22,100 nt of DNA from Pseudocoprococcus catus (GCF_902381825.1 NZ_LR698973.1:2145065-2167164), one strand, 5' to 3'; counted from the stretch's first letter, positions 1 to 8,257 are shown. The notes: generated by a model not told the origin, from the sequence alone. Numbers and translations: made by a program.

Positions 1-2
1 GG

Positions 3-506
3 CATACATATCGTATGGTTACGGCAGCAGATAAAGTGGCAGACAATTATTATGAGATTTTGAACCGGTCACTGCTTGTTACCGGTACCGCTCTTCATGA
101 CATCGGAAAGCTGGTCGAACTGGAAACAACAACGCTCGGCTCTGCTACATACGGTGTTGATGGCGGGTTGTTTGGTCATTTGATGATTGGCTGTGAGATG
201 ATCACAAAAGCAGCTGAAGAAATCGGTGATGTTGATGCGGAGGAGTTGAGATTATTAAAGCATATGATCGCCTCTCATCACGGAACTTTGGAATTCGGTG
301 CACTTGCAAAGCCAGCTATTCCTGAAGCAACAGTGTTAAATCTGATTGACACAATAGATGCCAGAATGTTCATTTATGAGCGCGAGCTTAAAGGCATCCA
401 GCCTGGAGAAATGACAAATCCGGTATTTGGGATGGACAATACCTGCTTGTACCGCAGCCCTCTTTGCCATATTCCAGATGCCACAGACGTTAAAGACGAA
501 CAGTAA
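3..506 (+). CDS. YhaM-like 3'-5' exoribonuclease, HD domain (5'-truncated by window edge)
   Basis: This is the C-terminal part of an HD-domain phosphohydrolase. The frame is open to the left edge (codons for H-T-Y-R precede the first Met), so the real start lies outside. The motif ALHDIGKLVE carries the HD metal ligands. Further conserved histidines occur in GLFGHLMIGCEMI and in MIASHHGTLEFG, followed by the acidic NLIDTIDARM helix. This order of motifs is what is known from YhaM/CBF1-type 3'-5' exonucleases, which pair an N-terminal OB fold with this HD domain to degrade RNA or ssDNA; the OB fold would lie upstream and is not visible. It is followed 16 nt later by an unrecognised gene with a good ribosome binding site, so the two are probably co-transcribed. 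A generic HD nucleotide phosphohydrolase is the alternative. Confidence 0.75.
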   Translation, partial: HTYRMVTAADKVADNYYEILNRSLLVTGTALHDIGKLVELETTTLGSATYGVDGGLFGHLMIGCEMITKAAEEIGDVDAEELRLLKHMIASHHGTLEFGALAKPAIPEATVLNLIDTIDARMFIYERELKGIQPGEMTNPVFGMDNTCLYRSPLCHIPDATDVKDEQ

Positions 507-522
507 TCGGAGGGAGAAACAC

Positions 523-969
523 ATGGCTAGAGGTACATTTTTTGAAGTAGCAAAGGAAGCAGAAAATCTTGGTAACATGGATGAAACGCAGTTTTATGGC
601 TCATCTTATGCTGAATGGTTTGAGAACGAAGAAGACCCCGCATCTCTGGAATATCTTTTTAGCAATTTCAGGAGTGCTGGATTCGAAACGTGGTCTGACG
701 AAAAAGGACAATATGTTATCTTCTCAGAATGCGGCAAGATGAATTACTTTGCTCATAAATACGAACGCTTCAAAAAGCTTTCGGAAGAGGCTGACCTTAG
801 ACGCTTTTCAACAGACTACTGTTGGACGCATGATCTGATTGACTCTATCACAGACAAATGGTCTGATGCTGTTCTTTTTGAAGGCACACTGTATGACATG
901 GACGAATTCGTTCGTGCAGCAGATATCGGAGAAAAATATTACTTTGGAAACATGGTGATCGCACATTAG
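523..969 (+). CDS. Unrecognised small acidic protein (148 aa)
   Basis: I do not recognise this protein. The start is the ATG at 523, because CGGAGGG at 507-513 gives a well spaced ribosome binding site; the longer frame running upstream overlaps the preceding gene and lacks one. The product is soluble, acidic and rich in aromatic residues (for example FYGSSYAEWFENEEDP and KYYFGNMVIAH), with no membrane segment, signal peptide or cysteine motif. Its position between the HD exonuclease and the next orphan gene, all in one direction with short gaps, suggests one operon ending at the terminator at 2010-2044. Function is unknown. Confidence 0.8.
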   Translation: MARGTFFEVAKEAENLGNMDETQFYGSSYAEWFENEEDPASLEYLFSNFRSAGFETWSDEKGQYVIFSECGKMNYFAHKYERFKKLSEEADLRRFSTDYCWTHDLIDSITDKWSDAVLFEGTLYDMDEFVRAADIGEKYYFGNMVIAH

Positions 970-995
970 CCTGATTGTATGCAAGGAGAATAATT

Positions 996-1985
996 ATGGG
1001 AAAAGAAATTCGCCAGGAAGGCGATTATACAATTACTGACGGCATTCATGGTGACACATACCATCATCCATCTTTCGGGATGCTGTCATTTTCAAGGACA
1101 CATGGCGGACACAGCAACTTGTTTGGCAGCAGCATCCAGCATAGGGATACCATTCATATGGTACTCAAAGAAGGAACTGTTTCAAGAGATCTTAATGAGG
1201 ACTGGTACTTTGGTGGTCCTGAAATCGTGGAAGTTGAGATGTCGCAGTCACAATTTGCTGAACTGATTACATCCATGAACATGGGTTCAGGCGTTCCATG
1301 TACTATTAAGTTTATCAAAGGAAAAGGGCGTATCCCTGAACCCGATTTCATTAACAAGCGGGAACAGATCACGAATGAGTTCAAAGAACGAATGGACGAC
1401 AAAAAGGCTTCTGCCAATAAGATTTACGAAGAGATAAAAACTCTTTTGGATACAAAGAAGTCAATTGGAAAAGGAGACCGTGCGGCCATTCTCAGGAAAA
1501 TCCATTCCATTACGAATGGTCTATCTTCTGAATCGAATTTCATGTTCCGTCAGTTCCAGGAACAGATGGATAAAACCATCACGCAAGCAAAAGGAGAAAT
1601 TGAAGCATTCGCTCAGAACAGGATCAATACTATCGCCCAGCAGGCCATTGCTGAACAAAAAGATGCAATTTTAAAATTAGAAAACCCTGTAGACATTTCT
1701 CACATGGAGCTTGATTCGGCAGAAGGTCAGAATATGGAAAAATTACTGGCTGAAGTTGAAAAGCTTAACGATAACACTCCCGATGGATGCATAAGAGATG
1801 CCGACACGATCCTGGTTGATCTTATCGAAGAAAACGATTTTGAATTTTTCGGATTTGCTCATGACATTTTCAATATCTGGAAAAACAGCTCTGATAAGGA
1901 AGCTGTTGAGCAGATGTTTTACGAATTCACAGATATGAGTTTCAAAGAATATCTTGAAAAATGTAAGAGAGAAATCAGCCGATAA
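996..1985 (+). CDS. Unrecognised protein with N-terminal globular domain and helical middle (329 aa)
   Basis: The start at 996 is chosen for the AAGGAG at 983-988. Residues about 1-110 look like a compact beta-rich domain with many His, Gly and Ser (ITDGIHGDTYHHPSFGMLSF, then SQFAELITSMNMGSGVPC). Residues about 120-245 are charged and helical, probably coiled coil (KKASANKIYEEIKTLLDTKK, QFQEQMDKTITQAKGEIEAF). A helical acidic tail follows. I have the impression that proteins of this shape occur on phages and plasmids of Bacillota, but I cannot name a family and assign no function. It is the last gene of the first unit and is followed by a terminator. Confidence 0.8.
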   Translation: MGKEIRQEGDYTITDGIHGDTYHHPSFGMLSFSRTHGGHSNLFGSSIQHRDTIHMVLKEGTVSRDLNEDWYFGGPEIVEVEMSQSQFAELITSMNMGSGVPCTIKFIKGKGRIPEPDFINKREQITNEFKERMDDKKASANKIYEEIKTLLDTKKSIGKGDRAAILRKIHSITNGLSSESNFMFRQFQEQMDKTITQAKGEIEAFAQNRINTIAQQAIAEQKDAILKLENPVDISHMELDSAEGQNMEKLLAEVEKLNDNTPDGCIRDADTILVDLIEENDFEFFGFAHDIFNIWKNSSDKEAVEQMFYEFTDMSFKEYLEKCKREISR

Positions 1986-2009
1986 GTATCCATTTTGATT
2001 TTCATCCTC

Positions 2010-2044
2010 AAAAGCTCGCGTATTAATACACGGGCTTTTGTTTT
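2010..2044 (+). terminator. Rho-independent terminator after the first operon
   Basis: AAAAGC at 2010-2015 pairs with GCTTTT at 2034-2039, and the inner part GTATTAATAC is self-complementary. The stem is followed by GTTTTG. It sits 25 nt after the stop of the preceding gene, and a second palindrome (2043-2063) directly abuts its T-run. Confidence 0.8.
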
Positions 2045-2063
2045 GTGGAATTTAATTCCACAA
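2043..2063. promoter_or_regulatory. GGAATTTAATTCC palindrome (copy 1 of 4)
   Basis: The core GGAATTTAATTCC (2047-2059) is extended to two 10-bp arms around a single central T by flanking TTGT and ACAA. It abuts the T-run of the terminator just upstream and lies before the recG-like gene. The same 13-bp core, or its complement, recurs at 12425-12437, 19048-19060 (one mismatch) and 19136-19148, always in non-coding DNA near terminators. It may be a protein binding site or a terminator-associated RNA hairpin. Confidence 0.55.
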
Positions 2064-2098
2064 TCTGCTTCTATTTCTGCAAAAAGCTACATGAAAAA

Positions 2099-2115
2099 TA
2101 AAATGATATCATTTT
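2099..2115 (+). promoter_or_regulatory. Putative -10 and perfect 16-bp palindrome upstream of the recG-like gene
   Basis: AAAATGATATCATTTT at 2100-2115 is a perfect palindrome. It overlaps a -10-like TAAAAT (2099-2104); the -35 candidate is poor. It lies between the terminator at 2010-2044 and the ribosome binding site at about 2136-2143, where an operator over a promoter for the recG-ftsH pair would be expected. This is inference from position and symmetry only. Confidence 0.35.
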
Positions 2116-2150
2116 ATATGAGAAGAAAAATTGCAGGAAGGAGGGATACA

Positions 2151-4100
2151 TTGTTACTACAGGAACTTGGTGTGTCGAAAAAAGTATTGGGTAAATTAAA
2201 GAAAAAAGAAATATATACCGCCGAAGATATGCTTCACTTCTACCCTACTGCTTATAGGGATTACACAAACATCCGGCATATGTCAGAAGCAGAAGTTTGT
2301 CATGGGCAGCGGGCAGCGTTTGTAGGACGCGCCAAAATACCGCGTGTTATCAATAATAAACATACGATGTGCCAGTTTTATGACGGAACCGGCGTAGTGA
2401 CAGTATTTTGGTTTAATCAGCCATGGATGGCTAAAAAACTTGGTTCCGGTATCAATTATACTATCGGAGGAACAGTCAAATGGGACGTCGAATATAAATC
2501 GGCTACTATTCAGGCGCTGGATTTATTCCAAAAGGTCAATGATCAGCAGACAGGGACAATCCTTCCGGTATACCCTTCTATCAAAGGCATATCTGACGAA
2601 ATGATCCGGAATCTCATCAGACAGTCATTTGACTACGTATACGCCTGTCCAGATATGATTGGGACAACAAGCAGGAAGAATCTTGGCATTCCAAATACGG
2701 CTGTGTCACTTCAGTATACTCATTTTCCAAAATCAATGAATGAGGTGGCGCTTGCAAAAAAAAGACACATGACAGACACATTATTGCCCTATATCCAGGA
2801 ATTAGAACTAAAAAAGACTGACTCATCATCTGCTTCTCCGTTTAAAATCAAAACAGCCAGTATCTTAAACGGAATTTTAAAAAATCTGCCGTTTGTATTA
2901 ACTCCCGATCAGATGAAGGCACTTCGTGAGCTCGTAGCGGATCTCGAATCCGGGAACAGGGTTGATGCTTTAGTACAAGGAGATGTAGGCTGCGGAAAAA
3001 CCATCATTGCTGTCCTCTTAACTGCTGTCCTATACCAAAACCATTATCAAAGCGTTGTTATGGCTCCTACTGCCGTTTTGGCATCTCAGCATTATAAAGA
3101 ATTTTCCACAACATTAAAGGATACCGGAGCTTCCATTGTATATCTGTACGGAGGGATGAAAGCAGCAGAAAAAAGAAATACATTAAAGAAAATAGCATCC
3201 GGTGAAGCGGATATCATTATCGGAACCCATGCCGTTTTCTCAAAAGATGTTGTTTTTAAAAAGTTGGGTCTCACGATCATTGACGAAGAACATCGTTTTG
3301 GTGTGAAGCAGCGGAGTATTTTACGTGAAAAGGCAGCAGAAGGGGTTCATTCTGTCAGCATGAGTGCAACGCCTATTCCAAGATCTGTTGCGGTTGCTGT
3401 TTATGGAGAAAGCACCAAGATCTATAACATTCATTCCATGCCAAGCGGACGAAAGCCTGTAAAAACGATCATATACAGTGATGAAGAAAAGGTCTATCAA
3501 TCTATGCTCAGCCAGATAAATCAGGGACATCAATGTTACACCATTTGTCCGCTTATCGAAGATAACGATACCATGCAAAATGTTGACTCAGTAGAGACCA
3601 CCTTAAAAAAGATGACTGATTGGTTCGAGGACTATCATGTAACAGTTGCGGCCATCTCGGGCAACATGAAGGAAGCCGAAATCCGTCAGACATTGGATGC
3701 CTTTTCAAGGGGAGATATTAAGATATTGATATCAACTACGATTGTTGAGGTGGGCGTTAATGTGCCAAATGCGACTGTCATTCTCATAAAAAACGCAGAG
3801 CGTTTTGGACTGGCCCAGCTGCATCAGCTGAGAGGTCGGGTTGGGCGTTCAGCACTACAATCTTACTGCGTATTACTATCTGATGATACTGAAAATGACA
3901 GGCTGAAAGTTATGGCTGAAACGACGGATGGATTTGTTGTTGCCCAGAAAGATATGGAACTGCGTGGTACCGGACAAATACTAGGTACTAAACAAAGCGG
4001 CACTGATGAATGTCTTGAGTTGATACTCTCTCACCAGGACATGTATCAAATCATCAAGAAAGAAGTAGTAAGGTTACTTAAGCAAAGCAGACAAAGCTAA
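2151..4100 (+). CDS. recG-like: RecG-like ATP-dependent DNA helicase
   Basis: The product belongs to the RecG family of superfamily 2 helicases, which remodel stalled forks and branched DNA. The TTG at 2151 is chosen as start because GGAAGGAGGG at 2136-2143 precedes it and the protein then begins LLQELGVSKKVLGKLKK, as RecG proteins do. Residues 1 to about 230 hold the wedge and OB-fold region (AAFVGRAKI, YDGTGVVTVFWFNQPW). The helicase core follows with Walker A GDVGCGKT near residue 277, motif II as IIDEEHRFGVKQR near 376, motif III SATPIPRS and motif VI QLHQLRGRVGRS. At 649 residues it is slightly shorter than typical chromosomal RecG (about 680-690). Motifs look intact, so activity is likely. 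It is probably a second copy carried by the element, co-transcribed with the protease gene 15 nt downstream. Confidence 0.93.
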   Translation: MLLQELGVSKKVLGKLKKKEIYTAEDMLHFYPTAYRDYTNIRHMSEAEVCHGQRAAFVGRAKIPRVINNKHTMCQFYDGTGVVTVFWFNQPWMAKKLGSGINYTIGGTVKWDVEYKSATIQALDLFQKVNDQQTGTILPVYPSIKGISDEMIRNLIRQSFDYVYACPDMIGTTSRKNLGIPNTAVSLQYTHFPKSMNEVALAKKRHMTDTLLPYIQELELKKTDSSSASPFKIKTASILNGILKNLPFVLTPDQMKALRELVADLESGNRVDALVQGDVGCGKTIIAVLLTAVLYQNHYQSVVMAPTAVLASQHYKEFSTTLKDTGASIVYLYGGMKAAEKRNTLKKIASGEADIIIGTHAVFSKDVVFKKLGLTIIDEEHRFGVKQRSILREKAAEGVHSVSMSATPIPRSVAVAVYGESTKIYNIHSMPSGRKPVKTIIYSDEEKVYQSMLSQINQGHQCYTICPLIEDNDTMQNVDSVETTLKKMTDWFEDYHVTVAAISGNMKEAEIRQTLDAFSRGDIKILISTTIVEVGVNVPNATVILIKNAERFGLAQLHQLRGRVGRSALQSYCVLLSDDTENDRLKVMAETTDGFVVAQKDMELRGTGQILGTKQSGTDECLELILSHQDMYQIIKKEVVRLLKQSRQS

Positions 4101-4115
4101 AAAGGAGGCTTTTCA

Positions 4116-5807
4116 TTGAAAAACATTAAAAAAAGAACGATAGGCGGTATTATCATTATAGGCCTGATTATCATAATCATCTGTCTCCTTCCACCTATCT
4201 ATAAGGAGTCACAACCGTATACCCAGTTTATGGCAGCGGTTGATAAAAATGAAGTTGCATCGATAGACATTACGCTGTCCTCCAACACCTTTACATACAC
4301 ATTAAAGAACGGCAGTCAGTACCGGACGGAAAATCCAAAATATAATGACTTTAAAAAGGATATGCTGGAAAAAGGGATCGAAGTTGATGAAAAGAAAGAA
4401 ATGTCCAATTACATGTCTTTTATAACGATTGGAATGATGGGACTTTTTATGATCATCATGCTTCATACTATCAGTGGCAGAGAAAAAACAACGATACAAA
4501 GCAGCAGCAAGTCACTATATCTGTCATCTGTTAAATTCTCTGATGTAGCCGGACACACAGAATTAAAGAAAGATCTGATGCAGATTATTGATTTTTTGAA
4601 AAATCCGAAGATCTATAAAAAAGCAGGAGCAAAGCTCCCTAAAGGCATCCTCCTCTATGGCCCTCCGGGAACAGGAAAAACGCTCCTGGCTAAGGCTATT
4701 GCCGGTGAAGCAAGTGTTAATTTCCGGGCAGTATCCGGTTCAGACTTTGATGAGAAATTCGTTGGCGTCGGTGCAGGAAGGATCAGGGAGCTATTCAAAT
4801 GGGCCAGAAAAAACAGTCCGTGTATTTTGTTTATAGATGAGATCGACGCATTAGGCGGAAAACGTGGAGGAAATATTTCAGCAGACAGGCAGACAATTAA
4901 TGCACTGTTAAGTGAAATGGACGGATTTACCGCAGGAAACGGCGTTCTTGTTGTCGCTGCTACAAACAGGCTCCAGGATCTGGATCCGGCACTTACAAGG
5001 CCTGGCCGATTCGACAACCGCTTCGCTGTTCCTCTTCCTTCTACAAGCAAGGAACGAAGAGAAATTATTGATATCTATACCAAAGATAAGCGTTTCGATG
5101 ACAGTGTGGATCTTGATGCTTTTGCAAAAGAAATGGTAGGAGCAAGTCCGGCTGTTATCGAAGCCGTTATCAATGAAGCAGCTATCCTATCTGCTGCAGA
5201 TGGAAGCTGCGTTATCACAAAGGCCATGCTGGATGAAGCATACTTTAAACAGTTGATGGAGGGACACTCCAAAAAGGATGCCGAAAGGCAGCAGGATGAA
5301 ATCAAGTTGACTGCTTACCATGAAGCAGGGCATGCACTTTTAGGATTCCTTTTTGGAGACGAAATTACAAAGATATCTATTGTTCCATCCACATCCGGTG
5401 CCGGCGGTGTTACAATGTTTAATCAGAAAAAAGTGGGATTATATTCAAAGCAGGAACTCGAACAACAGGTTATGACATTGTACGCGGGTCGTCTCGCAGA
5501 AGAAGTTCTTGTTGGTCCAGACAATGTGACAACAGGGGCTTCAAACGACATCGAAAGAGCTTCCGAACTGTTATATGACATGGTTGTCTCTTATGGAATG
5601 GGTAAAGAAGATTCTCTCATCTCCTATTCAGTCATTCAGGCGGGAAAGTCCGTGATCACAGATCAGATTCTGGCGTATTCTGAAAGATTGAGATACGACG
5701 CTGAAATGATCATAAATAGCAATAAAGACAAGTTGAAAATGATCGCAGAAAAACTGATTGAAAACGAAACAATCGATGGGGATGAACTCAGGAAAATTTT
5801 TGAATAA
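4116..5807 (+). CDS. ftsH-like: FtsH-like membrane AAA+ zinc metalloprotease
   Basis: This protein matches FtsH, a membrane-anchored ATP-dependent protease. It starts with TTG at 4116 behind AAAGGAGG (4101-4108), 15 nt after the recG-like stop. Residues about 8-28 are a first membrane helix (GGIIIIGLIIIIICLLPPIY), followed by a small extracytoplasmic domain (QPYTQFMAAVDKNEVASIDI) and a second helix around 105-120. The AAA+ domain has Walker A GPPGTGKT near residue 182, pore motif FVGVGA, Walker B ILFIDEIDAL and the second-region-of-homology TRPGRF. The protease domain has HEAGH near residue 402 and the third ligand region GASNDIERA. All catalytic residues are present. At 563 residues it lacks part of the usual C-terminal tail of FtsH (600-650 aa). 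Most bacteria carry one essential ftsH, so an element-borne paralogue may act on selected membrane or regulatory proteins. Confidence 0.93.
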   Translation: MKNIKKRTIGGIIIIGLIIIIICLLPPIYKESQPYTQFMAAVDKNEVASIDITLSSNTFTYTLKNGSQYRTENPKYNDFKKDMLEKGIEVDEKKEMSNYMSFITIGMMGLFMIIMLHTISGREKTTIQSSSKSLYLSSVKFSDVAGHTELKKDLMQIIDFLKNPKIYKKAGAKLPKGILLYGPPGTGKTLLAKAIAGEASVNFRAVSGSDFDEKFVGVGAGRIRELFKWARKNSPCILFIDEIDALGGKRGGNISADRQTINALLSEMDGFTAGNGVLVVAATNRLQDLDPALTRPGRFDNRFAVPLPSTSKERREIIDIYTKDKRFDDSVDLDAFAKEMVGASPAVIEAVINEAAILSAADGSCVITKAMLDEAYFKQLMEGHSKKDAERQQDEIKLTAYHEAGHALLGFLFGDEITKISIVPSTSGAGGVTMFNQKKVGLYSKQELEQQVMTLYAGRLAEEVLVGPDNVTTGASNDIERASELLYDMVVSYGMGKEDSLISYSVIQAGKSVITDQILAYSERLRYDAEMIINSNKDKLKMIAEKLIENETIDGDELRKIFE

Positions 5808-5814
5808 GCAAATG

Positions 5815-5845
5815 GGCCGCAGGATTTGAGTCTGCGGCCTTTAAT
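5815..5845 (+). terminator. Rho-independent terminator after ftsH-like gene
   Basis: GGCCGCAG at 5815-5822 pairs perfectly with CTGCGGCC at 5832-5839 around a 9-nt loop and is followed by TTTAATAT. It begins 8 nt after the stop codon and closes the recG-ftsH unit. Confidence 0.85.
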
Positions 5846-5883
5846 ATATAAAAGTTTTGGAGAAAAGATAAATGAAAAAAATA

Positions 5884-5930
5884 TATAATGAACACCGTTC
5901 GGTGGATTACTTCTAGTGTCTCTATAATAC
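5884..5930 (+). promoter_or_regulatory. Possible promoter and small operator upstream of the RNase H gene
   Basis: Two TATAAT boxes (5884-5889 and 5923-5928) lie in the gap before the RNase H gene. Between them is the palindrome CACCGTTCGGTG (5893-5904). No good -35 is visible at the right spacing for either box. The transcript would have a leader of about 100 nt. The rest of the 220-bp gap shows nothing else. Confidence 0.35.
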
Positions 5931-6030
5931 AACGTATCTGTGTACTTTTTGTGTCAGTATTCTTATTATTTCATGAACTTTAAAAATACATCTTTCATTT
6001 GTAATCTTACGAAAAAAAGGAGGAATATCA

Positions 6031-7089
6031 ATGGCTAAGAAAAATTATTATGCCGTAAAAATTGGACGGAGAACAGGTGTTTTCAACAACTGGGCCGATT
6101 GTGCAAAATCAGTCAACAAATATCCTGGAGCTGTTTACCAGGGTTTTGCGAAGGAAGAAGATGCAAGGGCATTTTTATCTGACTCATCGGATTCAGAAGA
6201 AAGGCCTATCAGCAAAACACCATCAAAAAAACAGGACTCTCTTGAACCTTCTGCTTATGCCTATGTTGACGGCTCTTATAATGTAGAAACTGGCGTTTAT
6301 GGCTACGGAGGTTTTTTGTGTATCGGAGGCCAAAAAATTATTCTTCAGGGAAACGGTAATGAGCCTGAAATGGCCACAATGCATAATGTTGCCGGAGAGG
6401 TTCTGGGATGCAAAATAGCGGTGTATGAAGCCCGTCGCCGTGGAGTAAAATCATTGACGATCTATTATGACTATCTTGGGATCGAAAAATGGGCAACCGG
6501 TGAATGGGAAAGGAACAAAGTCGGAACTAAATATTATCATGAAATCATGAAGGATGCGATGAAGCATATGACCATTGTCTTTAAAAAAGTCAAAGCTCAT
6601 ACCGGCATTGATGGCAATGAGGAAGCGGACAAATTGGCGAAGCAGGCTGTTTTATCCGACTCATCGGATTCAGAAGAAAGGCCTATCCGCAAAACACCAT
6701 CAACAAAACAAAAACCGACTGAGCTTCCTGCTTATGCCTATGTTGACGGCTCCTATAATGCAGAAACCGGCGTTTATGGATATGGAGGTTTTCTGTGTAT
6801 TGGAGACCAGAAAATCATTCTTCAGGGGAATGGTAATGCGCCTGAAATGGCTACAATGCATAATGTTGCCGGAGAGGTTCTGGGATGCAGAATAGCGGTG
6901 TATGAAGCCCGTCGCTGTGGAGTAAAATCATTGACGATCTATTATGACTATCTTGGGATCGAAAAATGGGCAACCGGTGAATGGGAAAGGAACAAAGTTG
7001 GAACTAAAGAGTATCATAAAATCATGAAGGATGCGATGAAACATATGACCATTGTCTTTAAAAAAAGTCAAAGCTCATACCGGCATTGA
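6031..7089 (+). CDS. RNase HI protein with N-terminal hybrid-binding domain and duplicated, frameshifted second RNase H domain
   Basis: RNase HI cleaves RNA in RNA/DNA hybrids. Residues 1 to about 50 (KNYYAVKIGRRTGVFNNWAD, GFAKEEDARAFL) are the hybrid-binding domain seen in RNase HI and caulimovirus viroplasmin. A first RNase H domain follows with four acidic residues at D80 (AYVDGSYN), E123 (AGEVLGC), D147 (YYDYLGIEKW) and D200 (EEADKLAKQ). A linker (DSSDSEERPI) and a near-identical second domain follow, with D239, E282 and D306. Near 7040 a run of six A in copy 1 is seven A in copy 2, so the frame changes to KKSQSSYRH and stops at 7089, removing the last helix and the fourth acidic residue. 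Skipping one A would restore the ending EEADKLAKQAVGLL to a stop at 7139-7141. AAAGGAGG at 6018-6025 supports the start. Domain 1 should be active; domain 2 as encoded probably not. Confidence 0.9.
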   Translation: MAKKNYYAVKIGRRTGVFNNWADCAKSVNKYPGAVYQGFAKEEDARAFLSDSSDSEERPISKTPSKKQDSLEPSAYAYVDGSYNVETGVYGYGGFLCIGGQKIILQGNGNEPEMATMHNVAGEVLGCKIAVYEARRRGVKSLTIYYDYLGIEKWATGEWERNKVGTKYYHEIMKDAMKHMTIVFKKVKAHTGIDGNEEADKLAKQAVLSDSSDSEERPIRKTPSTKQKPTELPAYAYVDGSYNAETGVYGYGGFLCIGDQKIILQGNGNAPEMATMHNVAGEVLGCRIAVYEARRCGVKSLTIYYDYLGIEKWATGEWERNKVGTKEYHKIMKDAMKHMTIVFKKSQSSYRH

Positions 7090-7129
7090 TGGCAATGAAG
7101 AAGCGGATAAGTTGGCGAAGCAGGCTGTT
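6175..7129. repeat. Two tandem 477-bp direct repeats inside the RNase H gene
   Basis: Copy 1 (6175-6651) and copy 2 (6652 to about 7129) are offset by exactly 477 bp, which is 159 codons. Each holds a Ser/Asp/Glu-rich linker followed by one complete RNase H coding segment. The copies are highly similar in bases, differing mostly at scattered single positions and in the linker. Copy 2 has one extra A in an A-run near 7040. The high identity points to a recent duplication and also makes the locus liable to recombination back to one copy. Confidence 0.9.
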
Positions 7130-7149
7130 GGGCTGTTATAGGAGGACGA

Positions 7150-7485
7150 ATGATGATTTTGGCTGTTAAATTAAGAAATGCTATTAAGAAAGAAGCAGCA
7201 AACAACAATATGGAATTAGTTTTCTCTCTTAAGAACATCATCATCAATGGTGAAAAGAGAGGTTGTTACGGATTTGTACGAAACGTGAAAAACGGTTCTG
7301 TCATATATGTCGATACAGAGGAACCGGTATTGTCAAATTTGCACTACATGTATCGATACGCTGAAGATGAACACGATTATCGCGGCTATCGTAACCGCTG
7401 GGCAGATACGCTCAACGGACTAGTTAAAGGAATCTGCAGATGTTTAACGATGACACCGGAAGAAGCTAGAGATATCAGAATTTAA
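7150..7485 (+). CDS. Unrecognised small protein (111 aa)
   Basis: I do not recognise a family. GGAGG at 7141-7145 is close to the ATG at 7150, so the second ATG at 7153 may be the real start. The restored RNase H frame would stop at 7139-7141, placing the two genes nearly end to end in one operon. The protein is basic at the N-terminus (VKLRNAIKKEAANNNMEL), then probably beta-rich (NGEKRGCYGFVRNVKNGSVI), with a helical tail (ADTLNGLVKGICRCLTMTPE). No membrane segment is seen. The guanylate kinase start is 21 nt after its stop. Confidence 0.75.
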   Translation: MMILAVKLRNAIKKEAANNNMELVFSLKNIIINGEKRGCYGFVRNVKNGSVIYVDTEEPVLSNLHYMYRYAEDEHDYRGYRNRWADTLNGLVKGICRCLTMTPEEARDIRI

Positions 7486-7505
7486 AAATGTTGGAGGAAA
7501 CAATC

Positions 7506-8039
7506 ATGAACAGACTTATTATTATCTGCGGGAAAACAAATTCCGGAAAATCCACATTAAAAAACGCTTTACTGCAGCATGGATTTGAATCGATTGTAAC
7601 CTATACTACCAGGAGTCCTCGTCCAGGCGAAGTCAACGGCGTTGACTACCATTTTGTTTCAGAAGAAGAATTTGAAAACCTTAAAAAGGGACAGTTGCTT
7701 GAATGGTCTGGATACACAAAAGATGGGCAGATAGTTCAGGTTGGCTCTTCAAAAGAAAGCTATATGCAACCCGGAAAACACGTCGCGATTCTTGATGCAG
7801 CAGGGCTGAAAGCGCTTAAGGAGTCTAACACTCCGTATGAGGCATATTATCTGGATATTCCAAAGAAGGAGCTTATTCGACGCGCTAGACAGCGAGGGAC
7901 AGAAGATGAAAAGCAGGTTATGGAACGGCTGGATATGGAAGAAGAAGGTTATAATGACGTAAAACTATATGCTACACCTCTTCCATTAATGTCAACAGAT
8001 GATTTAGTTCATATCGTTTTGACTAACGATTTTTCTTAG
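7506..8039 (+). CDS. gmk-like: Guanylate kinase
   Basis: Guanylate kinase phosphorylates GMP to GDP using ATP. The start at 7506 is favoured over an upstream ATG because TTGGAGG (7491-7497) precedes it and the P-loop then lies where expected. The P-loop is GKTNSGKST from residue 9. The GMP-binding stretch TYTTRSPRPGEVNGVDYHFV carries the usual Arg, Glu and Tyr contacts, followed by EEFENLKKGQLLEW and a lid with RRARQRG. At 177 residues it is slightly short of the usual 190-210, missing mainly C-terminal sequence. It is the last gene of the + strand block and is followed by a strong terminator. With the thymidylate kinase at 12.5-13.2 kb it suggests that the element supplements nucleotide supply. 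Confidence 0.9.
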   Translation: MNRLIIICGKTNSGKSTLKNALLQHGFESIVTYTTRSPRPGEVNGVDYHFVSEEEFENLKKGQLLEWSGYTKDGQIVQVGSSKESYMQPGKHVAILDAAGLKALKESNTPYEAYYLDIPKKELIRRARQRGTEDEKQVMERLDMEEEGYNDVKLYATPLPLMSTDDLVHIVLTNDFS

Positions 8040-8046
8040 AAAACAA

Positions 8047-8085
8047 AAAAATACCGTCCTTAAAAATGAAGGCGGTATTTTTTTT
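8047..8085 (+). terminator. Rho-independent terminator after guanylate kinase
   Basis: AAAATACCGTCCTT (ending at 8061) pairs with AAGGCGGTATTTT starting at 8069, with one mismatch, and runs into eight or more T. It ends the left + strand block. Confidence 0.88.
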
Positions 8086-8123
8086 GGGGAATGAAATACA
8101 CAAAAATTTGTATTTAAGAAGCC

Positions 8124-8192
8124 CGTGCTATATGCAAAAAATTGAAAGGAAACTGCCAAAGGCAGCCTAAAACAGCACGATGTACATATAGC
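8124..8192. other. Alternative hairpins (possible structured RNA)
   Basis: CGTGCT (8124-8129) can pair with AGCACG (8174-8179), while the overlapping GCTATATG (8127-8134) can pair with CATATAGC (8185-8192). CTGCC/GGCAG (8153-8165) forms an inner hairpin in both cases. The two outer pairings share bases 8127-8129, so they cannot both be complete. Which strand is transcribed is not clear. Confidence 0.4.
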
Positions 8193-8257
8193 TACATTGA
8201 CATCCGCCGGGCATCGGATACGGCGTACGCAAATACAAAGGATGAATCGTTTGGCCG

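Noticed and set aside
4655..5050. Minus-strand 131-codon frame opposite the ftsH-like gene
   Set aside because: It is the antisense shadow of the highly conserved AAA+ domain and lacks a ribosome binding site.
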